Shown here: positions 51,915-64,000 of the stretch, piece by piece
How positions within the stretch are numbered: the stretch's first letter is position 1
How the letters are laid out: each line of letters begins with the position of its first letter
Source of the DNA: Frigoribacterium sp. JB110
GTDB taxonomy: Bacteria > Actinomycetota > Actinomycetes > Actinomycetales > Microbacteriaceae
Length of the DNA stretch: 64,000 bases
Direction of reading: 5' to 3'
Assembly (NCBI RefSeq): GCF_900163665.1
Contig: NZ_FUIA01000019.1
Span: forward strand, 372,001 to 436,000
Notes under the pieces: generated by a model
What the model was told of the DNA's origin: nothing
What the model saw: only the letters and a program-made list of their open reading frames with translations
The model's database searches: none
Position numbers and translations under genes: made by a program

Positions 51915-53429
51915 TCAGGACCCGGCGCGCTCGAGGATGAGCTCGCGTACTCGGGCGGCGTCGGCCTGGCCCTTCATGGCCTTCATCACGGCGCCGATGA
52001 TGGCGCCGGCCGCCTGCACCTTCCCGCCGCGGATCTTCTCGAGCACGTCGGGTTGAGCGGCCAGTGCATCGTCGATCGCGGCGATCAGCGCGCCGTCGTC
52101 GGAGACGACCGCAAGCCCGCGTGCGTCGACGACCTGCTGCGGCGTTCCCTCACCGGCGATGACGCCTTCCAGCACTTGGCGGGCGAGCTTGTCGGTGAGG
52201 GTGCCGTCATCGATCAGCTTCTGCAGCGACGCGACCTGATCCGGAGTCACCAGCGCGGCAGGCTCCGTCTCCTGCGCGTTCGCGACGCGGGTGATCTCTC
52301 CGGTCCACCACTTGCGCGCGGTCTGGGGCGCAGCTCCTGCGGCCACCGTCGCCTCGACCTCGTTCAGCAGCCCGCCGTTGACGACGTCCTGCAGTTCGAG
52401 ATCGGTGAAGTCCCACTCGGCCTTCAGGCGGCGGCGGCGCACGGCAGGCGCCTCGGGAAGCGCGGCGCGGAGCTCCTCGATCAGCTCCTCGCTGGGTGCG
52501 ACAGGCAGCAGGTCGGGCTCCGGGAAGTAGCGGTAGTCGTCTGCGTCCGACTTCGGTCGGCCTGGCGAGGTCTCCCCCGTGTCCTCGTGCCAGTGCCTGG
52601 TCTCCTGAGTGATCGTGCCGCCGGAGGCGAGGATGGCCGCCTGGCGCTGGATCTCATAGCGCACGGCGCGCTCGACCGAACGCATCGAGTTGACGTTCTT
52701 CGTCTCGGTGCGGGTGCCGAGCTTCTCAGCTCCGCGGGGGCGCAGCGACACATTCGCGTCGCAGCGCACATTGCCCCGTTCCATCCGGGCCTCCGAGATG
52801 CCCGTCGCGATCGCGATGTCGCGGATCGTGGCCAGATACGCCTTGGCGAGCTCCGGTGCACGGTGCTCGGTGCCGAAGATCGGGTGCGTGACGATCTCGA
52901 CGAGCGGCACGCCGGCGCGGTTGTAGTCGACCAGTGAGCTGGACGCACCCTGGATGCGACCGGCCGAGCCGCCCATGTGGGTGAGCTTTCCGGCGTCCTC
53001 CTCCATGTGCGCACGCTCGATCGGCACCACGACCGTCTCGCCGTCGCCCAGGTCGACCTCGACCGAACCCTCGAATGCGATCGGCTCGTCGTACTGGCTG
53101 ATCTGGTAGTTCTTGCCGAGATCCGGGTAGAAGTAGTTCTTCCGCGCGAAGCGGCTCGACGGGGCGATCGAGCAGCCCAGCGCCAGGCCGAGCGTGATCG
53201 ACTTCCGGATGGCCTCGGCGTTGACCGCAGGCATCGAACCGGGCAGGCCCATGTCGACGGGGGCGACGAGCGTGTTCGGCTCTGCGTCGTGGTTCTCGGT
53301 GTTGGCCGGGTTGGCCGCGGCCGAGAACATCTTCGTCCTGGTGTTCAGTTCGATGTGCACCTCGAGGCCGATCACCGGCTCGAACCTCTCGAGTGCCTCC
53401 TCGAAGCCCATCAGTTCTGCGCGCGCCAT
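51915..53429 (-). CDS. gatB: Asp/Glu-tRNA amidotransferase subunit B
   Basis: A 504-residue subunit of GatCAB, which converts Glu-tRNA(Gln) and Asp-tRNA(Asn) to the amidated forms. [21 protein letters not shown] opens the catalytic cradle domain, [17 protein letters not shown] the kinase-like site, and the tail is the helical YqeY-like domain. The ATG at 53429 shares one base with the gatA stop. A frame-matched upstream ATG would extend into gatA and is unlikely. Confidence 0.97.
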   Translation of the reverse strand: MARAELMGFEEALERFEPVIGLEVHIELNTRTKMFSAAANPANTENHDAEPNTLVAPVDMGLPGSMPAVNAEAIRKSITLGLALGCSIAPSSRFARKNYFYPDLGKNYQISQYDEPIAFEGSVEVDLGDGETVVVPIERAHMEEDAGKLTHMGGSAGRIQGASSSLVDYNRAGVPLVEIVTHPIFGTEHRAPELAKAYLATIRDIAIATGISEARMERGNVRCDANVSLRPRGAEKLGTRTETKNVNSMRSVERAVRYEIQRQAAILASGGTITQETRHWHEDTGETSPGRPKSDADDYRYFPEPDLLPVAPSEELIEELRAALPEAPAVRRRRLKAEWDFTDLELQDVVNGGLLNEVEATVAAGAAPQTARKWWTGEITRVANAQETEPAALVTPDQVASLQKLIDDGTLTDKLARQVLEGVIAGEGTPQQVVDARGLAVVSDDGALIAAIDDALAAQPDVLEKIRGGKVQAAGAIIGAVMKAMKGQADAARVRELILERAGS

Positions 53430-54943
53430 CAGCGTGCCCCTCCGTTCAGTGCGGGGGCCCGATCGAGCAGGGGGCCGCCCCAATCGTCGACGAGCAGGTG
53501 TTCGAGTGCCGCGCCGACCCGGTAGAGACGGGCGTCCTCGTGCGCGGGGGCGAGGAACTGCACGCCGACGGGCAGGCCGTCGTCTGCTGACAGGCCACTC
53601 GGCACCGAGATGCCGGGGACTCCCGCCAGGTTGGCGGGGATCGTGGTGAGGTCGTTCAGGTACATCGCCAGCGGGTCGTCGATCTTCTCGCCGAGCTTGA
53701 ACGCCGTCGTCGGCGCGGTCGGCGTGGCGATCACGTCGACGTCGGCGAAGGCCGAGGCGAAGTCGCGCTGGATCAGAGTGCGCACCTTCTGGGCGCTGCC
53801 GTAGTAGGCGTCGTAGTATCCAGCCGACAGAGCGTACGTGCCGAGGATGATGCGGCGCTTGACCTCGGGCCCGAAGCCCGCGTCACGCGTGGCCGACATC
53901 ACGTCCTCCACCGTGCCGCCCGGCACCTCGACCCGCATGCCGAAGCGCACCGAGTCGAACTTGGCGAGGTTGCTCGATGCCTCAGCCGGGAGGATCAGGT
54001 AGTACGCGGCGACCGCGTACTCGAAGTGCGGCGCGCTGATCTCGACGATCTCCGCGCCCTGCGCCTCGAGCTTCGCCAGCGACTGGTGGAAGGAATCGGC
54101 GACGCCGGGCTGGAAACCGGAGTCAGGCAGCTCCTTCACGACGCCGATCTTCAGGCCCTTCAGGCCTTCGCCGGCCGCACCCTCGATGGCGGCACGTGCC
54201 ATCGAGGGCCACTCGCGGTCGATCGACGTCGCATCGTGCACGTCGTGGCCGGCGATGATGTCCTGCAGCAGGCCCGCGTCGAACACGGTACGAGTCACGG
54301 GCCCCACCTGGTCGAGGCTCGACGCCAGCGCGATCGAGCCATAGCGACTCACCGCGCCGTAGGTCGGCTTGATGCCGACGGTTCCCGTCACGTGCGCGGG
54401 CTGACGGATCGAGCCGCCCGTGTCAGATCCGAGCGCGAGAGGCGCCTCGAAAGCGGCGACGGCTGCGGCCGAACCGCCGCCTGATCCACCGGGGATCCGG
54501 TCGAGGTCCCACGGGTTGCGGGTCGGCCCATAGGCCGAGTGCTCCGTCGAGGAGCCCATCGCGAACTCGTCCATGTTCGTCTTGCCGAGCGGCACGAGCC
54601 CTGCGGCGCGGGCACGGGCGACCACCGTCGCGTCGTAAGGCGACATGAAGCCCTCGAGGATCTTCGACCCGGATGTCGACGGCATGTCCGTTGTGACGAG
54701 CACGTCCTTGATCGCGAGCGGAACGCCGGCGAGCGGGGGCAGCTCCTCGCCGGATGCTCGGCGCTCGTCGATTCCGCGCGCCGTCTCGACGGCCGCGTCG
54801 TTCACGTGCAGGTAGGCGTTCACGTCGCCGTCGACCGCGGCGATGCGGTCGAGGTGCGCCTGGGTGGCCTCGACGCTCGAGATCTCGCCCTCAGTGAGCT
54901 TCGCAGCCAGCTCAGCTGCGGTCATCCGGATGATGTCCGTCAT
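53429..54943 (-). CDS. gatA: Asp/Glu-tRNA amidotransferase subunit A
   Basis: A 504-residue amidase-signature glutaminase that supplies ammonia to GatB. The Ser-cisSer-Lys triad is visible: Lys in [10 protein letters not shown], cis-Ser in [11 protein letters not shown] and nucleophilic Ser in [12 protein letters not shown]. The ATG at 54943 is preferred because GGGGGAGAAC directly precedes it and it follows the gatC stop by 11 bases. The gene is complete. Confidence 0.97.
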   Translation of the reverse strand: MTDIIRMTAAELAAKLTEGEISSVEATQAHLDRIAAVDGDVNAYLHVNDAAVETARGIDERRASGEELPPLAGVPLAIKDVLVTTDMPSTSGSKILEGFMSPYDATVVARARAAGLVPLGKTNMDEFAMGSSTEHSAYGPTRNPWDLDRIPGGSGGGSAAAVAAFEAPLALGSDTGGSIRQPAHVTGTVGIKPTYGAVSRYGSIALASSLDQVGPVTRTVFDAGLLQDIIAGHDVHDATSIDREWPSMARAAIEGAAGEGLKGLKIGVVKELPDSGFQPGVADSFHQSLAKLEAQGAEIVEISAPHFEYAVAAYYLILPAEASSNLAKFDSVRFGMRVEVPGGTVEDVMSATRDAGFGPEVKRRIILGTYALSAGYYDAYYGSAQKVRTLIQRDFASAFADVDVIATPTAPTTAFKLGEKIDDPLAMYLNDLTTIPANLAGVPGISVPSGLSADDGLPVGVQFLAPAHEDARLYRVGAALEHLLVDDWGGPLLDRAPALNGGAR

Positions 54944-54954
54944 GTTCTCCCCCG

Positions 54955-55254
54955 TCACTGTTCTTCGCCGAGGATCGCCGTCACACGGAAGCGATCTCCG
55001 TCCGAGTCGGGCGCGTTCTGCAGCGCCTGATCGGTCGTGAGCATGTCGCCGACCTCGTCGGGGCGGAACACGTTCTGCATCGGGATGGGGTGGCTCGTCG
55101 CCGGGACGTCGTCGGATGCGACCTGCGAGACCTTGGCGATGTTCTCGACGATGGCGTCGAGTTCACCGGTCAGGCGCGTCACCTCCTCGTCCTCCAGCTG
55201 AATTCGGGCGAGCACACCCAGATGGCGCACGAGTTCGGGAGTGATTTCTGACAC
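54955..55254 (-). CDS. gatC: Asp/Glu-tRNA amidotransferase subunit C
   Basis: A 99-residue linker subunit that stabilises GatA-Gat[23 protein letters not shown] and the [17 protein letters not shown] segment are the typical GatC elements. The start is GTG with a TAGACT -10 exactly six bases upstream, so the gatCAB mRNA is probably leaderless. It is the first gene of gatC-gatA-gatB. Confidence 0.95.
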   Translation of the reverse strand: MSEITPELVRHLGVLARIQLEDEEVTRLTGELDAIVENIAKVSQVASDDVPATSHPIPMQNVFRPDEVGDMLTTDQALQNAPDSDGDRFRVTAILGEEQ

Positions 55255-55260
55255 CGGTCC

Positions 55261-55266
55261 AGTCTA
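55261..55266 (-). promoter_or_regulatory. -10 hexamer, leaderless start of gatCAB
   Basis: TAGACT on the minus strand, six bases before the GTG at 55254. Confidence 0.6.
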
Positions 55267-55356
55267 GGCCGCCCGACGAGCTCGCGCTGTCGTCTGCTGC
55301 CGCATCCGGATGTCCTTGAGAAGGCACCTGCGCACTCTCGCGTGCGTTCGCTCGCC

Positions 55357-55362
55357 TAGTCT
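55357..55362 (+). promoter_or_regulatory. -10 hexamer, leaderless start of fadD
   Basis: TAGTCT, six bases before the GTG at 55369. Confidence 0.6.
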
Positions 55363-55368
55363 TGTCTG

Positions 55369-57072
55369 GTGACAACGCAGTTCGATCCGCCGCGCCCCTG
55401 GACCGCCTCCTATGCACCCGGCGTGCCGGAGGACCTCGATGAGATGACCGGTTCCCTGATGGACCTCGTCAGGACCTCGGCGCGCGAGCATCCCGATGCC
55501 CCCGCGCTGCAGTTCTTCGGGCGCGAGACGACCTACCGAGAGCTGTCAGCCGCGATCGACCGCGCGGCGGCCGGACTGTACGCGCTCGGCGTGCGAAAGG
55601 GCGATCCGGTGGCGATCGTGCTGCCCAACTGCTCGCAGCACATCATCGCCTTCTACGCGGTGCTGCGCCTCGGAGCGATCGTCGTCGAGCACAACCCGCT
55701 GTACACGCCGCGCGAGCTGCGCAAGCAGTTCGAGGACCACGGCGCGAAGCACGCGATCGTGTGGAGCAAGGTCGCCCGCACCGTGCAGGACTTCCCGAAC
55801 GACGTCGCCGTCGATTCCCTCGTCTCGGTCGACGTCACCAAGGGCATGCCCGCGTACATGCAGGTGGCGCTGCGGCTGCCCGTGCCGAAGCTGCGCGAAC
55901 AGCGCGCCCAGCTCACCGAGCCGGTGCGCGGCGCCGTTCCGTGGGAGCAGATCATCGGATACGCACCGATCGGCGACGACGTGCCGGCACCCGGCACCGA
56001 CGACATCGCGGTGATCCAGTACACCAGCGGCACGACGGGCGACCCGAAGGGCGCGACCCTGACGCACCGCAACCTGCTCGCAAACGCCGCGCAGGCCAGG
56101 GCGTGGACCCCGGATGTCCCTGACGGCGAGGGCACGGTCGTCTACGCCGTGCTGCCGATGTTCCACGCGTACGGGCTGACTCTGTGCCTGACGTACGCGA
56201 TGTCGCGGGCGGCGAGACTCGTGCTGTTCCCGAAGTTCGACCCCGACATGGTGCTCGCCGTGACGAAGAAGCACCCCGCAACCGTGCTGCCCGCCGTTCC
56301 GCCCATCGCCGAACGCCTGCTGAAGCGGGCGAAGGAGACCGGTGTCTCCCTTGCGGGCACCGGCATCGGCGTCTCAGGAGCGATGGCGCTGGACGACGCG
56401 CTCGTCGTGCCGTGGGAGGAGGAGACGGGCGGCATGCTCGTCGAGGGCTACGGGCTGAGCGAGTGCTCCCCCGTGCTGTGCGTGAACCCGGTCGGTGACA
56501 ACCGCAGGGCCGGCACGATCGGCCTGCCGCTGCCCGGCACCGAGGTGCGCGTGGTCGACCCGGAAGATCCGACCCGCGATGCCGCGCAGGGCGAGGCCGG
56601 CGAGCTGCTCGTGCGCGGGCCGCAGGTGTTCAGCGGGTACTACGGACGCCCCGAGGAGACCGAAAGAGTGTTCTCCGACGGCTGGTTCCGCACCGGCGAC
56701 ATCGTGGAGATGGACGATGACGGGTTCCTCACGGTCGTCGACCGGATCAAGGAGCTCATCATCACCAACGGCTTCAACGTCGCGCCCACCGAAGTCGAGA
56801 TCGCGCTGCGTCAGCACCCGGCGATCTCCGACGCCGCCGTCGTCGGCATGCCGTCGCCCGGCGGCGAGGAGGTCGTCGCAGCCATCGTGCTCGACGGCGC
56901 TCCCGATTTCGACCAGGACGAGGCCCGTGAGTTCGTCAAGCGCATCCTCACGCCGTACAAGGCTCCCCGCCGCTTCGTCGTGGTCGACGAGCTGCCGAAG
57001 TCGATGATCGGCAAGGTGCTGCGCAAGCAGGTGCGCGAACTGCTGCTCGCCGACGCCGAGAGCGCCGCGTGA
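55369..57072 (+). CDS. fadD: Long-chain fatty acid-CoA ligase
   Basis: A 567-residue acyl-adenylate-forming enzyme activating fatty acids with ATP and CoA. VIQYTSGTTGDPKGATLTHR is the P-loop, VEGYGLSECSPV the A5 motif, and WFRTGDIVEMDDDGFLTVVDR the hinge region; the catalytic Lys lies in SMIGKVLRKQ near the end. Chain-length preference cannot be read. Start GTG, leaderless. A TPR gene overlaps its stop by 4 nt. Confidence 0.93.
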   Translation: MTTQFDPPRPWTASYAPGVPEDLDEMTGSLMDLVRTSAREHPDAPALQFFGRETTYRELSAAIDRAAAGLYALGVRKGDPVAIVLPNCSQHIIAFYAVLRLGAIVVEHNPLYTPRELRKQFEDHGAKHAIVWSKVARTVQDFPNDVAVDSLVSVDVTKGMPAYMQVALRLPVPKLREQRAQLTEPVRGAVPWEQIIGYAPIGDDVPAPGTDDIAVIQYTSGTTGDPKGATLTHRNLLANAAQARAWTPDVPDGEGTVVYAVLPMFHAYGLTLCLTYAMSRAARLVLFPKFDPDMVLAVTKKHPATVLPAVPPIAERLLKRAKETGVSLAGTGIGVSGAMALDDALVVPWEEETGGMLVEGYGLSECSPVLCVNPVGDNRRAGTIGLPLPGTEVRVVDPEDPTRDAAQGEAGELLVRGPQVFSGYYGRPEETERVFSDGWFRTGDIVEMDDDGFLTVVDRIKELIITNGFNVAPTEVEIALRQHPAISDAAVVGMPSPGGEEVVAAIVLDGAPDFDQDEAREFVKRILTPYKAPRRFVVVDELPKSMIGKVLRKQVRELLLADAESAA

Positions 57073-57569
57073 ACGAACAGGACCGGCTCCCGGCCGCGGA
57101 GTGGGAGAAGCGCGTCGAGGCGCTGCGGGCTTCGGACTGCGGCCACCAGGAGCTCATCATCCAGATGACGGCCCTCGCTGCGGCGGCACCGCATCCGGCA
57201 CTCGGCGCGTTCGAATTGGCCGGCGCTTTCGATTCGACGGGGCATGAAGACGAAGCCGACGCCGAGTACTCCCGGGCCACGGCACAGGGTCTCAGCGATG
57301 TCGACCCGTCGAGGGCCTCGCAGCTCGTGGTGCAGCACGCATCCACGCTGCGCAACCTCGGCCGCGTCGACGCGGCCATCGAGATGCTGCGAGACGCGCC
57401 GCCCCACCCCGACACGGGCGCGGCCCCTGCGGTCTTCCTGGCGCTCGCGCTGCACAGCGCCGGCCGGCACGACGAAGCTCTGCGCACGGCGGTCGAGGCG
57501 ATCGAACCGACGCTGCCGCGGTACAACCGCTCGGTGCGCGCATACGCCGCGGCGCTCGCCGACGAATAG
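57069..57569 (+). CDS. TPR-repeat protein coupled to fadD
   Basis: A 166-residue helical protein with about three tetratricopeptide-like repeats, clearest in GAFELAGAFDSTGHEDEADA, LRNLGRVDAAIEMLRDAPPH and ALALHSAGRHDEALRTAVEA. It resembles the small TPR proteins (TPR_5 type) of actinobacteria and Bacillus. The GTG start overlaps the fadD stop. A function with FadD is possible from coupling only. Confidence 0.82.
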   Translation: MNEQDRLPAAEWEKRVEALRASDCGHQELIIQMTALAAAAPHPALGAFELAGAFDSTGHEDEADAEYSRATAQGLSDVDPSRASQLVVQHASTLRNLGRVDAAIEMLRDAPPHPDTGAAPAVFLALALHSAGRHDEALRTAVEAIEPTLPRYNRSVRAYAAALADE

Positions 57570-57606
57570 TCGTGTTCGCTGCGGCGAAGTGATGTACTCC
57601 CACGAC

Positions 57607-57644
57607 GATGGTCGTGCCCGAGACGGATCTCGGGCACGACCATC
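57607..57644. terminator. Bidirectional terminator between fadD-TPR and putP
   Basis: A perfect 17-bp stem with loop CGGA (57607-57623/57628-57644) between convergent genes. There is no T run, as is common in high-GC actinobacteria. Confidence 0.75.
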
Positions 57645-57658
57645 CGGTCATGTCAGGA

Positions 57659-59245
57659 TCACTCCGAGCGACGCTTGACCTGCGTCAGGATGATGGTGTC
57701 GGTGTCGTTGAACTCCTGCTGGATCTCGTTGTCCGAATCGGTGTCGGCCTTGTGCGTCGAAGCACTGACGACGAACGCGAGCACGAGGTTGATCAGGAAG
57801 CCTGGCACGATCTCGTAGAGGTCGAAGATTCCGCCGGAGAGGTACTGGCCCCATACCCAGGCGGTGGCGGCACCGGCGACCATGCCGACGATCGCTCCCA
57901 CGTTGGTGAGCCTGCGCCAGAACAGCGACAGGATGATCAGCGGGCCGAATGCGGCGCCGAAGCCCGCCCACGCGAAGCTGACCAGTTCGAGCACGGACGA
58001 CTCGGAGTCGAGGCCGATCAGGACGGCGATCACGGCGATGAGGAGTACCGCCCCGCGACCGAGCCACACCAGAGCGGACTCCTTGATGCTCTTCTTCAGC
58101 ACGAGGCGCGCGATGTCTTCGATCAGCGCCGACGACGACACGATGAGCTGGCTCGAGATCGTCGACATGATGGCGGCGAGCACGGCGGCGAGCACCAGAC
58201 CGGCCACGAACGGGTGCATCAGGTTCTGTGCGAGCACGAGCACGACCGTCTCGGAGTCGGGGAGCTCGATGCCCTTGACGTGGAACCAGGCGATGCCGAT
58301 GAGGCCGGTGATCACAGCACCGATCAGCGACAGGATCATCCAGCCGATGCCGATGCGGCGGGCGACCTTGGCGTCGCCCGCGCTGCGCAGCGCCATGAAG
58401 CGCACGATGATGTGCGGCTGGCCGAAGTACCCCAGGCCCCAGGCGAGCGAGGAGATGATGCCGAGCAGGACCACGCCGGAGAAGCCGTCGCCGAACCACG
58501 ACAGCGGGGTCGCACTCGCGAACGGTCCTTCCTCGCCGGCGTCCATCGCGGTCTGTGCGTCTGCGATGCGCTGCGCGCTTGCCGCGTCGAATCCGTCTGC
58601 GAGCGCTGTGAGGTCGCCGATGGAGATCACGGCCAGCACCGGAACGATCATGAGGGCGGCGAAGATCATGATGCCCTGCACGAAGTCGGTGTACGTCGCC
58701 CCGAGGAAGCCGCCGAACAGCGTGTACGCCAGTGTCACGCCGCCGACCAGGAGCATGCCCGTCAGGTAGTCGCCGCCGAACGCGCTCTCGAAGTACTTTC
58801 CGCCGGCGACCATGCCGCTGGAGACGTACAGCGTGAAGAACACCAGGATGACCACGCCCGCGACGATGCGGAGCACGTGCGTCTTGTCGTGCGTACGGTT
58901 CTCGAGGAAGCTGGGCACCGTGATCGAGTTCTTCGCGACCTCGGTGTAGGCGCGCAGCCGCGGCGCGACCAGCTTCCAGTTCAGGTAGGCGCCGATCGTC
59001 AGGCCGATCGCGATCCAGGCGTCGAAGAGGCCCGTGAAGTAGAGGGCACCAGGAAGACCCATGACGAGCCAGCCCGACATGTCGGACGCCCCGGCGCTGA
59101 GCGCCGCGACGGCCGGTGGCAGACTGCGTCCGCCGAGCATGTAGTCTTCGTGGTTCTTCGTCTTCAGCGTCGCGTAGACGCCGATACTGATCATGGCGGC
59201 GAAGTATATGACGAGCGCGATGATGAAGTACGTCTGTGGCTGCAT
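57659..59245 (-). CDS. putP: Sodium/proline symporter
   Basis: A 528-residue sodium:solute symporter with about 13 hydrophobic segments. DYMLGGRSLPPAVAALSAGASDMSGWLVMG is the PutP N-terminal signature (core GASDMSGWLVMGLPGALY), and GLGYFGQPHIIVRFMA matches the proline-symporter loop. A charged cytoplasmic tail of about 35 residues ends the protein. TAGCGT lies six bases before the ATG, so the mRNA is probably leaderless. Import of proline as nutrient or osmolyte is expected. Confidence 0.93.
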   Translation of the reverse strand: MQPQTYFIIALVIYFAAMISIGVYATLKTKNHEDYMLGGRSLPPAVAALSAGASDMSGWLVMGLPGALYFTGLFDAWIAIGLTIGAYLNWKLVAPRLRAYTEVAKNSITVPSFLENRTHDKTHVLRIVAGVVILVFFTLYVSSGMVAGGKYFESAFGGDYLTGMLLVGGVTLAYTLFGGFLGATYTDFVQGIMIFAALMIVPVLAVISIGDLTALADGFDAASAQRIADAQTAMDAGEEGPFASATPLSWFGDGFSGVVLLGIISSLAWGLGYFGQPHIIVRFMALRSAGDAKVARRIGIGWMILSLIGAVITGLIGIAWFHVKGIELPDSETVVLVLAQNLMHPFVAGLVLAAVLAAIMSTISSQLIVSSSALIEDIARLVLKKSIKESALVWLGRGAVLLIAVIAVLIGLDSESSVLELVSFAWAGFGAAFGPLIILSLFWRRLTNVGAIVGMVAGAATAWVWGQYLSGGIFDLYEIVPGFLINLVLAFVVSASTHKADTDSDNEIQQEFNDTDTIILTQVKRRSE

Positions 59246-59251
59246 TCTGGC

Positions 59252-59257
59252 ACGCTA
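59252..59257 (-). promoter_or_regulatory. -10 hexamer, leaderless start of putP
   Basis: TAGCGT on the minus strand, six bases before the ATG at 59245; it lies in the 27-base gap to ligA. Confidence 0.5.
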
Positions 59258-59272
59258 CCGGCAAACTCTCAG

Positions 59273-61675
<2,403 letters not shown>

Positions 61676-61730
61676 CGAACCGGCACCGACATTCAGGAGC
61701 ACTCCCGCTCGTCCGGAGATGAAGCCGGGG

Positions 61731-62834
61731 TCAGACCGGTGCGGGCACAGCGGAGACAGTGCGATCGATCGTGCACTGCCCGATCACACGGGTGCCGTCG
61801 TAGAGCACGGCCGTCTGGCCGGGGGCGACGCCGGTGAGCGGGTCTTCGACATCGACGATCATCTCGCCGCCGGTGATGCGCGCGACGGCAGGCACAGGAT
61901 CGGCGTGGGCGCGCACCTGCACGTCGCACGCGAAAGGCTCATCAGGCTGCACGGGCTCTGCGCCCGCCCATGTGTATCTGCCGCCGGCGAGGGAGGCGAC
62001 CGCGAGAGCCTCCTTGGGGCCGACGACGACCTGGTTCGACACCGGCTTGACTTCGAGCACGAACCGCGGCTTGCCGTCGGAGGCCGGTACGCCGAGTTTC
62101 AGCCCGCGGCGCTGACCGACGGTGAACGAGTGGGCACCGTCGTGCGAGCCGACGACGCTGCCGGCGCGGTCGACGATGTCGCCGTGTTCCTCGCCCACCT
62201 TCTCAGCGAGCCACCCCTTCGTGTCGCCGTCGGGGATGAAGCAGATGTCGTAGCTGTCGGGCTTCTGGGCGACGGCGAGCCCACGGCGCTCGGCCTCGGC
62301 GCGCACGAGCTGCTTCGACGGCGTCTCCCCGAGCGGGAACATGCAGTGCGCGAGTTGCTCGGTTGTGAGCACGCCGAGCACATACGACTGGTCCTTCGCC
62401 TCCTCGCTGGAGCGATGCAGCTCGAGGCCCCGCTCGCCGTCGACGAGGGTCGCGTAGTGGCCAGTGCAGACGGCGTCGAAGCCGAGTTCGATGCCCCGCT
62501 CGAGCAGGGCGGCGAACTTGATCTTCTCGTTGCAGCGCATGCACGGGTTCGGGGTGCGGCCGGCACGGTACTCGTCGACGAAATCGGCGATGACGTCGTC
62601 ACGGAAGCGCTCCGAGAAGTCCCACACGTAGAACGGGATGCCGAGCCGGTCGGACACGCGCCTCGCGTCCAAGGAGTCCTCGATCGTGCAGCAGCCGCGG
62701 CTTCCGGCGCGCAGGGTGCCGCCGGCGCGGGAGAGCGCGAGGTGCACGCCGACGACCTCGTGCCCTGCCTCGACGGCGCGCGCCGCCGCCACCGCGGAGT
62801 CCACTCCCCCGCTCATCGCCGCAAGTACACGCAT
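61731..62834 (-). CDS. mnmA: tRNA-specific 2-thiouridylase MnmA
   Basis: A 367-residue ATP pyrophosphatase that thiolates U34 of Lys, Glu and Gln tRNAs. [14 protein letters not shown] is the PP-loop, and the two catalytic Cys lie in [14 protein letters not shown] and [12 protein letters not shown]. An extra Cys pair ([14 protein letters not shown]) near residue 45 is typical of actinobacterial MnmA. The desulfurase gene upstream on the same strand is its probable sulfur donor. ATG six bases after TACGCT. Confidence 0.96.
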   Translation of the reverse strand: MRVLAAMSGGVDSAVAAARAVEAGHEVVGVHLALSRAGGTLRAGSRGCCTIEDSLDARRVSDRLGIPFYVWDFSERFRDDVIADFVDEYRAGRTPNPCMRCNEKIKFAALLERGIELGFDAVCTGHYATLVDGERGLELHRSSEEAKDQSYVLGVLTTEQLAHCMFPLGETPSKQLVRAEAERRGLAVAQKPDSYDICFIPDGDTKGWLAEKVGEEHGDIVDRAGSVVGSHDGAHSFTVGQRRGLKLGVPASDGKPRFVLEVKPVSNQVVVGPKEALAVASLAGGRYTWAGAEPVQPDEPFACDVQVRAHADPVPAVARITGGEMIVDVEDPLTGVAPGQTAVLYDGTRVIGQCTIDRTVSAVPAPV

Positions 62835-62840
62835 GCTTCC

Positions 62841-62846
62841 AGCGTA
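62841..62846 (-). promoter_or_regulatory. -10 hexamer, leaderless start of mnmA
   Basis: TACGCT on the minus strand, six bases before the ATG at 62834. Confidence 0.45.
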
Positions 62847-62897
62847 CGCGCCGCTGGCGGCGGCGGCCTCAGCGCGCGATCAGGTCACGCCCGCATC

Positions 62898-62969
62898 CGC
62901 GAGTGCCTACGTTCTTCACGAGTGCCTACGCTGTTTCGTAGGCACTCGCGAGAATCGTAGGCATTCGCG
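62898..62969 (-). terminator. Four-copy nested inverted repeat (long hairpin)
   Basis: A 14-base motif (GCGAGTGCCTACG core) occurs twice direct (62898-62911, 62917-62930) and twice inverted (62937-62950, 62956-62969), forming a 72-base hairpin with a 6-base loop and one internal loop. It lies between the desulfurase stop and mnmA. Confidence 0.65.
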
Positions 62970-62982
62970 TGGGCTGCCCGCC

Positions 62983-64000
62983 TCAGCGCGCGGCCAGGCG
63001 CCGGTAGGACTCGGGGAGCGCCGCGACGAGCGCGTCGAGGTCGGTGGACGTCGTGGTGCGACCGAGGCTGATCCGCAGCACCTGGCTCGCCTCTGCCTGG
63101 GAGTAGCCGAGCGCCATCACCACGTGCGACGGCTCGGCGACGCCGGCTTGGCACGCTGACCCGGTCGACACGGAGACGCCGCGCTGGTCGAGCAGGAACA
63201 GCAGCGATTCGCCTCCGGCGCCCGGCAGGTGCAGGTGGATCGTGCCGGGCAGCCGGTGCTCCGGATCACCGAGCACGACGACCTCGGGAATCTCACGCTT
63301 CAGTGCGGCCAGAAAGCGCTCGCGCAGCTCCCAGAGGCGTGCGCTCTCAGTCTCGCGCTCGAGCTCGGCGAGCTCCGCGGCGCGGGCAAGCGCCACCGCC
63401 CCCGCGATGTCCTGGGTTCCGGCGCGAAGGCCGCGCTGCTGGCCGCCGCCGTGCAGGAGCGGCTCGACCGTCGCCGTGCGCGAGACGACGAGAGCACCCG
63501 TGCCGACCGGGGCGCCGATCTTGTGGCCGGAGACGCTGAGTGCGACCAGTCCGGTCCCCGGCGAGGCGTCACCGCGCCATCCGGCGAAATCCACCCCGAC
63601 GTGGCCGAACGCGGCGACGGCGTCGAGGTGCAGCGGCACTCCCGCCTCGGCCGCCGCACGGGACAGGCCGGCGGCGTCGTTGGTCGTGCCCGTCTCGTTG
63701 CCCGCTACGAGGGCCGTCGCGAGGGCGGCCCGGCCGTCATCGGCGAGCGTGCCGGCGAACGCGTCCACGGGGATCCGACCGCGCGCATCCAGCCCCACCG
63801 GGGCGACGACCGCTCCGTCGTGCGAAGCCAACCATCCCACCGTGTCGAGCGTCGCGTGGTGCTCACCATCCGGCAGCACGATCCGCTCAGCGCCCGCAGC
63901 CCGCGAGCGCCACAGCCCCTGCAGAGCGAGTCCGATCGATTCGGTTCCTCCGCTGGTGAGCACGACCTCGATCGGCTCGCATCCCAGCACGGCGCCGAGC
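62983..64000 (-). CDS. Cysteine desulfurase (NifS/IscS type), 5' end missing
   Basis: The last 338 residues are present; the start lies beyond the right edge. The PLP lysine is in VSGHKIGAPVG, the aspartate in LHLDAVAAFGH, and the catalytic Cys in VSTGSACQAGV. TSGGTESIGLAL near the start of the visible part matches group I desulfurases, so this differs from the SufS at 7121-8377. Adjacent to mnmA, it probably supplies sulfur for tRNA thiolation. Confidence 0.93.
   Translation of the reverse strand, partial: LGAVLGCEPIEVVLTSGGTESIGLALQGLWRSRAAGAERIVLPDGEHHATLDTVGWLASHDGAVVAPVGLDARGRIPVDAFAGTLADDGRAALATALVAGNETGTTNDAAGLSRAAAEAGVPLHLDAVAAFGHVGVDFAGWRGDASPGTGLVALSVSGHKIGAPVGTGALVVSRTATVEPLLHGGGQQRGLRAGTQDIAGAVALARAAELAELERETESARLWELRERFLAALKREIPEVVVLGDPEHRLPGTIHLHLPGAGGESLLFLLDQRGVSVSTGSACQAGVAEPSHVVMALGYSQAEASQVLRISLGRTTTSTDLDALVAALPESYRRLAAR

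Noticed and set aside
62898..62969. CRISPR or transposon ends
   Set aside because: The copies alternate direct and inverted and form one hairpin; there is no transposase and no target duplication.

Overview
The window looks like chromosome of a high-GC actinobacterium of the family Microbacteriaceae, most likely Microbacterium or a close relative. The basis is the very high GC, the many GTG starts, actinobacterial gene neighbourhoods (hemH beside rpiB; clpS followed by a DUF2017-type gene; gatC-gatA-gatB; a desulfurase beside mnmA and ligA) and the abundance of -10 hexamers (TAnnnT) placed 6-7 bases before start codons, which implies leaderless mRNAs. The genus is inference; no rRNA is present.

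Layout. 1-8.9 kb: 5' end of an Fpg/Nei glycosylase, rpiB, hemH, divergent pepN plus a truncated haemoglobin, a tesB-type thioesterase, the sufS-sufU pair and a hotdog thioesterase. 8.9-12.5 kb: a proVWX-type osmoprotectant ABC transporter with a long structured leader. 12.5-17.4 kb: ettA, a lipoprotein, an SSB paralogue, msrA, orn and two tRNA genes (Arg-TCT, His-GTG). 17.5-23.4 kb: an unassigned six-gene operon (MDR reductase, degenerate pterin-synthase homologue, GT4 glycosyltransferase, methyltransferase, YbhN-type membrane protein, RibD-type reductase) in which every gene overlaps the next by 4 nt, with a divergent CDP-alcohol phosphatidyltransferase. 23.4-28.9 kb: small membrane protein, TetR regulator with YqeB-like membrane protein, DUF222/HNH protein, MFS exporter, SRPBCC protein. 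28.9-34.5 kb: gluconate/L-idonate catabolism (permease, two dehydrogenases, kinase) with a divergent FadR-type regulator. 34.5-42 kb: Mpg glycosylase, RNase HI, then a Sfp-type phosphopantetheinyl transferase, an M1 peptidase and a 1304-residue Pls/PosA-type peptide synthetase. 42-48 kb: metallopeptidase-clpS-DUF2017 operon, then an HSP90-like ATPase coupled to a 924-residue TPR protein. 48-50 kb: a lower-GC TupA-like ATP-grasp gene, probably acquired by transfer. 50-64 kb: uridine-kinase-like and GerW-like genes, dinB, gatCAB, an acyl-CoA ligase, a TPR protein, putP, ligA, mnmA and a desulfurase running off the right edge.

The most notable systems are the 17.5-23.4 kb operon, which looks like a pathway for a glycosylated, methylated, membrane-exported product of unknown structure; the poly-amino-acid synthetase locus with its own carrier-activating enzyme and a candidate degrading peptidase; and the HSP90-like/TPR pair. 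No phage, insertion sequence, CRISPR array or replication origin was seen.
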